Of a DNA stretch of 62,748 nt, positions 58,412 through 62,748 are shown one piece after another. The notes under the pieces were generated by a model. The model saw nothing but the letters and a program-made list of their open reading frames with translations. It made no database searches and was not told the origin of the DNA. Location of the stretch: positions 1-62,748 of the forward strand of contig JADEXJ010000015.1 in the NCBI GenBank assembly GCA_015207195.1. Reading direction: 5' to 3'. Every line of letters begins with the position of its first letter. Position 1 is the stretch's first letter. The translations under genes were made by a program, and so were the position numbers. Origin of the DNA: Pleurocapsales cyanobacterium LEGE 10410. GTDB lineage: Bacteria; Cyanobacteriota; Cyanobacteriia; Cyanobacteriales; Xenococcaceae.

Positions 58412-58824
58412 TATAGTGATTTGTATGAGTTTGTGATTAAAGATTAGATACAGCAAAGTTTTATCTATTTTTATACTTCCCGTAAATATCTCAATCCATA
58501 TCATTAGTAAGTGATGGTCTAACGTAAGTTCCCGATGGTAATAATCTTAGATACAAATTGGACGAGGCAAGATAATTTTTGATTGATATCCCCTATCCTA
58601 GACTTAGCAACGCAAACCACAACCCAATTGTGATTCTCAATTCTCTACACCACAGGCAAAAAACCAAGCTGTCATACAAAATTCATTTCCCTGTCACACC
58701 AAAGCCATAACTCTCTTGTAATTTAATTACTGTCAGTCCTAAACGAATTTCACTCAAAGCTCCTTCAGGCTTTTTAGGACTGATTTTACTGTCATCTACA
58801 TTTTATCGCTCTCGGCTGAAGAAA
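58412..58824. other. Gene-free region between sppA and polA
   Basis: 413 bases, no supported gene or repeat array. The only short frames overlap the sppA leader. I see no clear terminator for polA apart from weak AT-rich stems. Confidence 0.4.
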
Positions 58825-61785
58825 TCATTTTGCTTCCATCCAATTTTTCCCTGCATTAATATCTACAGCGAGGGGAATACTCAACTCTACTGCATTTTCC
58901 ATAGTTGACTTGATAATTGGCTGTAATTGTGACCACTCTTCGGGAGGAACTTCTAGAACTAGTTCATCGTGTACCTGAAGTAGTAACCGCGCCTGATAAT
59001 CTGGCAAAATGTCCTGGAGCTTAATCATGGCGATTTTGATAATATCAGCACTAGAGCCTTGGATCGGAGAATTTGCTGCTGCTCTTAAGATTTGAGCATC
59101 GGTGTAGCTGTATTTTAGGTTGTCTAGATCGATCGCTTGAGGGTCACTACCTCTTAGCCGTTTGAGGCTGTTGCTGGTTAAATTAACGTAGCGTCTTCTA
59201 CCCAAGATCGTGTTGACATAACCCAAAGCGATCGCCTGTTTTTTGACTCCTTCTAAATATTCAAACACCAGAGCATATTTTTGGCGATATTTCTCGATAA
59301 ACTGTTTGCCAATGTCAGTTTTAAAGCCAGATTCCCGCGAGAATCTTTGCGCCCCCATGCCATAGATAACGCCAAAGTTGATAATTTTACCCAAGCGTCT
59401 TTCTTCAGAAGAAATCTCTTCTTTGTCAAACAGCAATTGAGCAGTTACGCGGTGAACATCTTTACTATTACGATAGGCATCTAGCAATACTGGCTCTTGA
59501 CTCAGGTGAGCTAAAATTCTCAGTTCGATTTGGGAGTAATCTGCTGCTACTAGTAGCCAGCCTTCTTGGGGAATAAAAGCCTGGCGGATCTGGCGGGAAA
59601 ATTCAGTCCGAATGGGTATATTTTGCAAATTAGGATTAGAAGAAGATAGTCTCCCTGTAGCAACTACGGTTTGATTAAAGTCAGTATGCACCCTTCCCGT
59701 ATTGCGCGCTAATGCAGGTAAAGCATCCACATAGGTTGATTTGAGCTTTGCCAAGGTACGGTATTCCAGCATATTGTCGATCACAGGATGATCGCCTCGC
59801 AGCTTTTCTAATACCTGTTGATTAGTAGAATAGCCTGTCTTGGTTTTGCGCGACTTGCTACGATCTAACCCCAGCTTATCGAACAACACTACGCTGAGTT
59901 GTTTGGGAGAACTCAAGTTAAATTCTTCCCCTGCTGCTTGATAGGTTGCTTGTTCGAGCTGTTGTAAGTCTCGATTTAGCTGTTGGGAAAACGAGTCTAA
60001 ATATTTAAGATCCAATCTAATTCCCGTATTCTCCATCGTAGCCAACACGGTTTCTAGTGGTTGTTCTACTTCTAATAGTAGGTGGTTGAGTTCGGGAAAT
60101 TTGGCTAACTCGGCTTTGAGCTTGTCTACTAAATAGTAGGTTGCATAGGCATCTAGTCCACAGTAATCCGCCACCACCGCAATATCGAGATCGGCGATCG
60201 TTTTACCTTTTGGTATGCCTAAGTCTTTGTAGCTTTTGGCAGTAATTTCCAACCCATAACGTTCTGATAAATCCCCTAGGTTATGAGTCATTTCGGGATT
60301 TAAGACATAGCTAGCCAGCATGGTATCAAAAACTACTCCTGCGAGGTTGATTCCCTGGTGATGTAATACTCGGCGATCGAACTTGGCGTTTTGGAAAGCT
60401 TTAGGATAGTTGTCGCTCTCTAAAATCGGCTTGAGGCGGGATAAAACTAATTCCTTGTCTAGCTGTGTTCCCTCGGTATGAGCAGTAGGAATATAGGCAA
60501 TCTCCGTATCGCGTAGCGAAGCCATGCCGTTAGGCTTATCGCCCCAACAGCAGCCAATACCTACCAACTCGGCTGCATGAGTATCTAAAGAAGTGGTTTC
60601 CGTATCCCAAGCAACAGGCTGTTCGGCATCGGTATATTGTTTTAAAGTTTCGATGAGCTGTTCTAATTTAGCTTGAGTATCGATTATTTGTGTCTTTAGC
60701 TGAGGTGTAAATAACTCGATTGTCTCCTCTGATTCAGCATCGGCAGGATCGGCAAACAAAGATAGCTGGTTACTATCGTTATTTTTCGTCCCCGTCGGTA
60801 CGACATCAATAACTTTTAGTTCGGCTTCACCACCAAGCTTAAGCTGTAATTTGTTTAGGCTTCTCAGGGCTTTTTTTAGCTCTAGCTTTTCTAGTAGGGG
60901 CAATACTGCTTCTCGATCAAATCCCACCAGTTTACAGTCTTGCAGCTCGATCTCCACTGGCGAATTGGTTTCAATCTGTGCCAAAAACTGCGAATGTAGC
61001 GCGTCTTCTTTGCCTGCTGCTAGCTTCTTTTTGGTTGCTCCTTTAATCTGCTCCAAATTATCGTAAACTTCTGTTAGAGTTGGGTATTCTTCTAACAGCC
61101 TGATCGCCGTTTTTTCGCCGATTCCTTTGACTCCTGGAATACAGTCAGACTTATCGCCACACAAAGCCTTAAAATCTACAATTTGTTCGGGAGTAACTCC
61201 CATCTTTTCCATTACTCCAGCCCGATCAAACTCGGTATAGCTTTGAGAAGTTTTCTTAAAGGTTTGATTGTGTAAATATAAAACGCTGATCCCTCGCTCA
61301 TCGTCTACCATCTGAAATAAATCGCGATCGCCAGTAACTATTTTAACGCGATAGCCTTCCGCACTAGCTTTGGTCGCAATTGTTCCCAAAACATCATCTG
61401 CCTCATATCCAGGCTTGGTGGCAATAGTCAGATTAAATGCCTTCAATAACTGCTGCAAATTTTGCATATCGGGGATAAAGTCATCTGGCGTTTCGGTGCG
61501 ATCGCTCTTATAATTATCGTCTGCTTCATGGCGAAAAGTCGGTTCTCCCAAATCGAAAGCGATCGCCATAGATTGCGGGGCTTCTGTTTCTAGTACCTGC
61601 AACAAAGAATTAATAAATCCAAAACAAATACTAGTAGGAATACCCGTCGAAGTAATTAAAGGCTCGCGTCGAGAATTGTTGAAAGCGTAATAGGCACGGA
61701 AAGCCAAAGAATGACCATCAACCAAAATTAATAGAGGTTTGGTGCTATTTAAGGTGGCAGAATTTGTTACAACGGCAGAGGACAT
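58825..61785 (-). CDS. polA: DNA polymerase I
   Basis: 986 residues from MSSAVVTN; an upstream start would add 28 residues that do not look native. The 5' nuclease domain (PLLILVDGHSLAFRAYYAF, then DFKALCGDKSDCIPGVKGIG in pieces) is followed by a 3'-5' exonuclease domain with an intact DTETTSL motif, then the polymerase domain with VAADYSQIELRILAHLS, the O-helix RRLGKIINFGVIYGMG and VHDELVLEVP. Proofreading residues look present. It fills gaps in repair and replication. Monocistronic. Confidence 0.97.
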   Translation of the reverse strand: MSSAVVTNSATLNSTKPLLILVDGHSLAFRAYYAFNNSRREPLITSTGIPTSICFGFINSLLQVLETEAPQSMAIAFDLGEPTFRHEADDNYKSDRTETPDDFIPDMQNLQQLLKAFNLTIATKPGYEADDVLGTIATKASAEGYRVKIVTGDRDLFQMVDDERGISVLYLHNQTFKKTSQSYTEFDRAGVMEKMGVTPEQIVDFKALCGDKSDCIPGVKGIGEKTAIRLLEEYPTLTEVYDNLEQIKGATKKKLAAGKEDALHSQFLAQIETNSPVEIELQDCKLVGFDREAVLPLLEKLELKKALRSLNKLQLKLGGEAELKVIDVVPTGTKNNDSNQLSLFADPADAESEETIELFTPQLKTQIIDTQAKLEQLIETLKQYTDAEQPVAWDTETTSLDTHAAELVGIGCCWGDKPNGMASLRDTEIAYIPTAHTEGTQLDKELVLSRLKPILESDNYPKAFQNAKFDRRVLHHQGINLAGVVFDTMLASYVLNPEMTHNLGDLSERYGLEITAKSYKDLGIPKGKTIADLDIAVVADYCGLDAYATYYLVDKLKAELAKFPELNHLLLEVEQPLETVLATMENTGIRLDLKYLDSFSQQLNRDLQQLEQATYQAAGEEFNLSSPKQLSVVLFDKLGLDRSKSRKTKTGYSTNQQVLEKLRGDHPVIDNMLEYRTLAKLKSTYVDALPALARNTGRVHTDFNQTVVATGRLSSSNPNLQNIPIRTEFSRQIRQAFIPQEGWLLVAADYSQIELRILAHLSQEPVLLDAYRNSKDVHRVTAQLLFDKEEISSEERRLGKIINFGVIYGMGAQRFSRESGFKTDIGKQFIEKYRQKYALVFEYLEGVKKQAIALGYVNTILGRRRYVNLTSNSLKRLRGSDPQAIDLDNLKYSYTDAQILRAAANSPIQGSSADIIKIAMIKLQDILPDYQARLLLQVHDELVLEVPPEEWSQLQPIIKSTMENAVELSIPLAVDINAGKNWMEAK

Positions 61786-62516
61786 AAGAATTTGTTTTGA
61801 ACGAAAAAATAAAGCAGAATTAAAGTAATGTTTCAGTTGATTAATGACTGTAAACATTATTAAACACACCTTGTTTTAGATGGGTTGGGGTGTTAATTTA
61901 ATTATTAGGTACAGGGAAGTACATCAAGCTTCTCAAAAACCCAGACTTCTAGCAAGTACCTCCCGCTAGAAATCTACACAGTAGTTTTTTGCAGATTGAG
62001 CAAAACAATAGGCGAAATTGTTCTTAGTTATTATGACTTATATGGTGAGTCAATAGCATTAAGAAAGTTCGTAATCTTAGCCAGATATGGCAATTTGCCA
62101 AGATCTAAATGTTAACTTTAACTATTGTGCGATATTAGTAAACCTGTAGTTAGAACTTTATTGAACACTTTACTATCGAATTCAACTCTACAAAGTACCT
62201 CATTGGGAAGTCTAGTTAAATTGATCACAAGACACAGGAGAGGAATATTCAAAGGCTAGTTTATTTTGATAAATGTCTTTAAATAGGAGGTTTAGTTCAA
62301 CCATAGCCTTAATCCTCTCCGCCCAATAATTACAAATATAAATAAAGCTGCTGGTGCGATTCATGATATTTCAAGTCATGGTCGTTTTTTAGTATTTGAA
62401 GCAATAATGCTGCCGACCAAAATTTTTGAACTAAATTTTAAACCCAGATAGTTACTGTACAATATGCACATAAAGATGTGTACGTTGTGCAAGCAAACGA
62501 ACCATGAAAACCAATT
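61786..62516. other. Gene-free region between polA and the IS605-type element
   Basis: About 730 bases, AT-rich. A short stem CACAT-AAAG-ATGTG (about 62468-62481) and a TACAAT -10-like box lie near 62458-62485. An ATG at 62503 opens only eight codons before it runs into the element boundary, so a gene start may have been disrupted there. Confidence 0.3.
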
Positions 62517-62748
62517 TGACATCCTCCCGCCACTAAATCAAAGATTATAGTGGGGGATTCCTAAGACTCACGACTTAGGGTTTCTGCTTCGTTCTGTGCC
62601 AACTAGAATACCGTTACCGATACTCCCCGTCGCATCCAGTCCACAGACATTTTGAGCAAGGAAGCGTGCTGGGGTTTCCCCAGCATACGCAGGTCTTGCT
62701 TGAACCACGCTATGCCCTAGCGCAGATATTCCTCGATTTCTGATTTCT
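62517..62748 (-). mobile_element. IS200/IS605-type element, right end and 3' part of tnpB (cut by window edge)
   Basis: Read on the minus strand: the tnpB tail, then a CCTAAGTCGTGAGTCTTAGG block and a hairpin whose core is CCACTATAATC-TTT-GATTTAGTGG (62530-62553), ending GGGAGGATGTCA at 62517. The same hairpin core, block and terminal GTCA recur at 12437-12498, which marks the family boundary. The right end of such elements also forms part of the guide (omega) RNA used by TnpB. Confidence 0.75.
62568..62748 (-). CDS. tnpB: TnpB-type transposon nuclease, C-terminal tail only
   Basis: About 59 codons continuing from outside the window, ending TGA at 62568. It translates as EIRNRGISALGHSVVQARPA, a segment with NVCGLDATG and a tail of SRNPKS, which resembles the C-terminal tail of cyanobacterial TnpB after its zinc finger. 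The RuvC catalytic core lies beyond the edge. Whether the gene is intact cannot be judged. Confidence 0.6.
   Translation of the reverse strand, partial: EIRNRGISALGHSVVQARPAYAGETPARFLAQNVCGLDATGSIGNGILVGTERSRNPKS

Noticed and set aside
58412-58504. Extended SppA N-terminus
   Set aside because: The added residues do not resemble a signal anchor of the family; the internal start directly precedes the transmembrane helix.
62503-62516. Gene start MKTNLTSS interrupted by the IS605-type element
   Set aside because: Only five codons lie before the element boundary and the ribosome binding site is weak, so an interrupted gene cannot be shown.

Overview
The window is a piece of a cyanobacterial chromosome. 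The palindrome GCGATCGC (HIP1) occurs in and between genes all along it. Beta' RNA polymerase is split into rpoC1 and rpoC2. Several genes are typical of cyanobacteria or plastids: ycf39, ycf46, a CPP1-like gene, a phycobilisome-type globin and a CbiG-CobJ fusion. Base composition is moderately AT-rich. A nickel superoxide dismutase and abundant short tandem repeats would suit a marine or pleurocapsalean-type unicellular cyanobacterium, but the order cannot be assigned from the sequence alone.

Left part (1 to about 13.2 kb) is accessory and transport-rich. It holds the 5' end of urtA behind an NtcA-type box, an SDR oxidoreductase, three very small genes divergent from a LysR regulator, and a SulP anion transporter overlapping a tandem universal stress protein. 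Next comes a forward run: a taurine:pyruvate-type aminotransferase, alanine dehydrogenase, an AGCS sodium:amino acid symporter, a universal stress protein and a TauE/SafE-family exporter, followed by a LysE-type exporter. I read that run as a candidate taurine (or omega-amino acid) nitrogen-scavenging module: transamination onto pyruvate, release of ammonium by alanine dehydrogenase, and export of the sulfonate or sulfite product.

The 13 to 23 kb part carries a Dps with an unusual ferroxidase centre, a hydrolase-fold protein that has lost its nucleophile, the photosystem II assembly factor Ycf39, a HEAT-repeat protein divergent from a non-canonical phycobiliprotein, the cobalamin fusion enzyme CbiG-CobJ and a glycosyltransferase. 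A 1.4 kb AT-rich gene-free stretch follows.

From 23 to 42 kb the genes are mostly housekeeping: an acidic repeat lipoprotein, pyrG, an MtnX-like phosphatase, a CPP1-like protein, purS-purQ, zur, NfeD plus stomatin, a thioredoxin-reductase-like flavoprotein lacking the NADPH motifs, ycf46 plus an SH3 protein, moaA, rpsD, sodN, an amino-acid-binding lipoprotein, tRNA-Ser(GCU) and hisD. From 42 to 53 kb lies rpsT-tatD-rpoB-rpoC1-rpoC2, in the order usual for cyanobacteria. The right end has a CsoR-family metal sensor preceded by an overlapping small ORF, a CAP-like/PPC protein, murT, sppA and polA, and ends inside the 3' part of an IS200/IS605-type tnpB.

Intergenic DNA is rich in 7-bp and 8-bp tandem repeats of different sequence, a chain of short hairpins (12147-12260), a MITE-like repeat in two copies, and two homologous IS605-type right ends.
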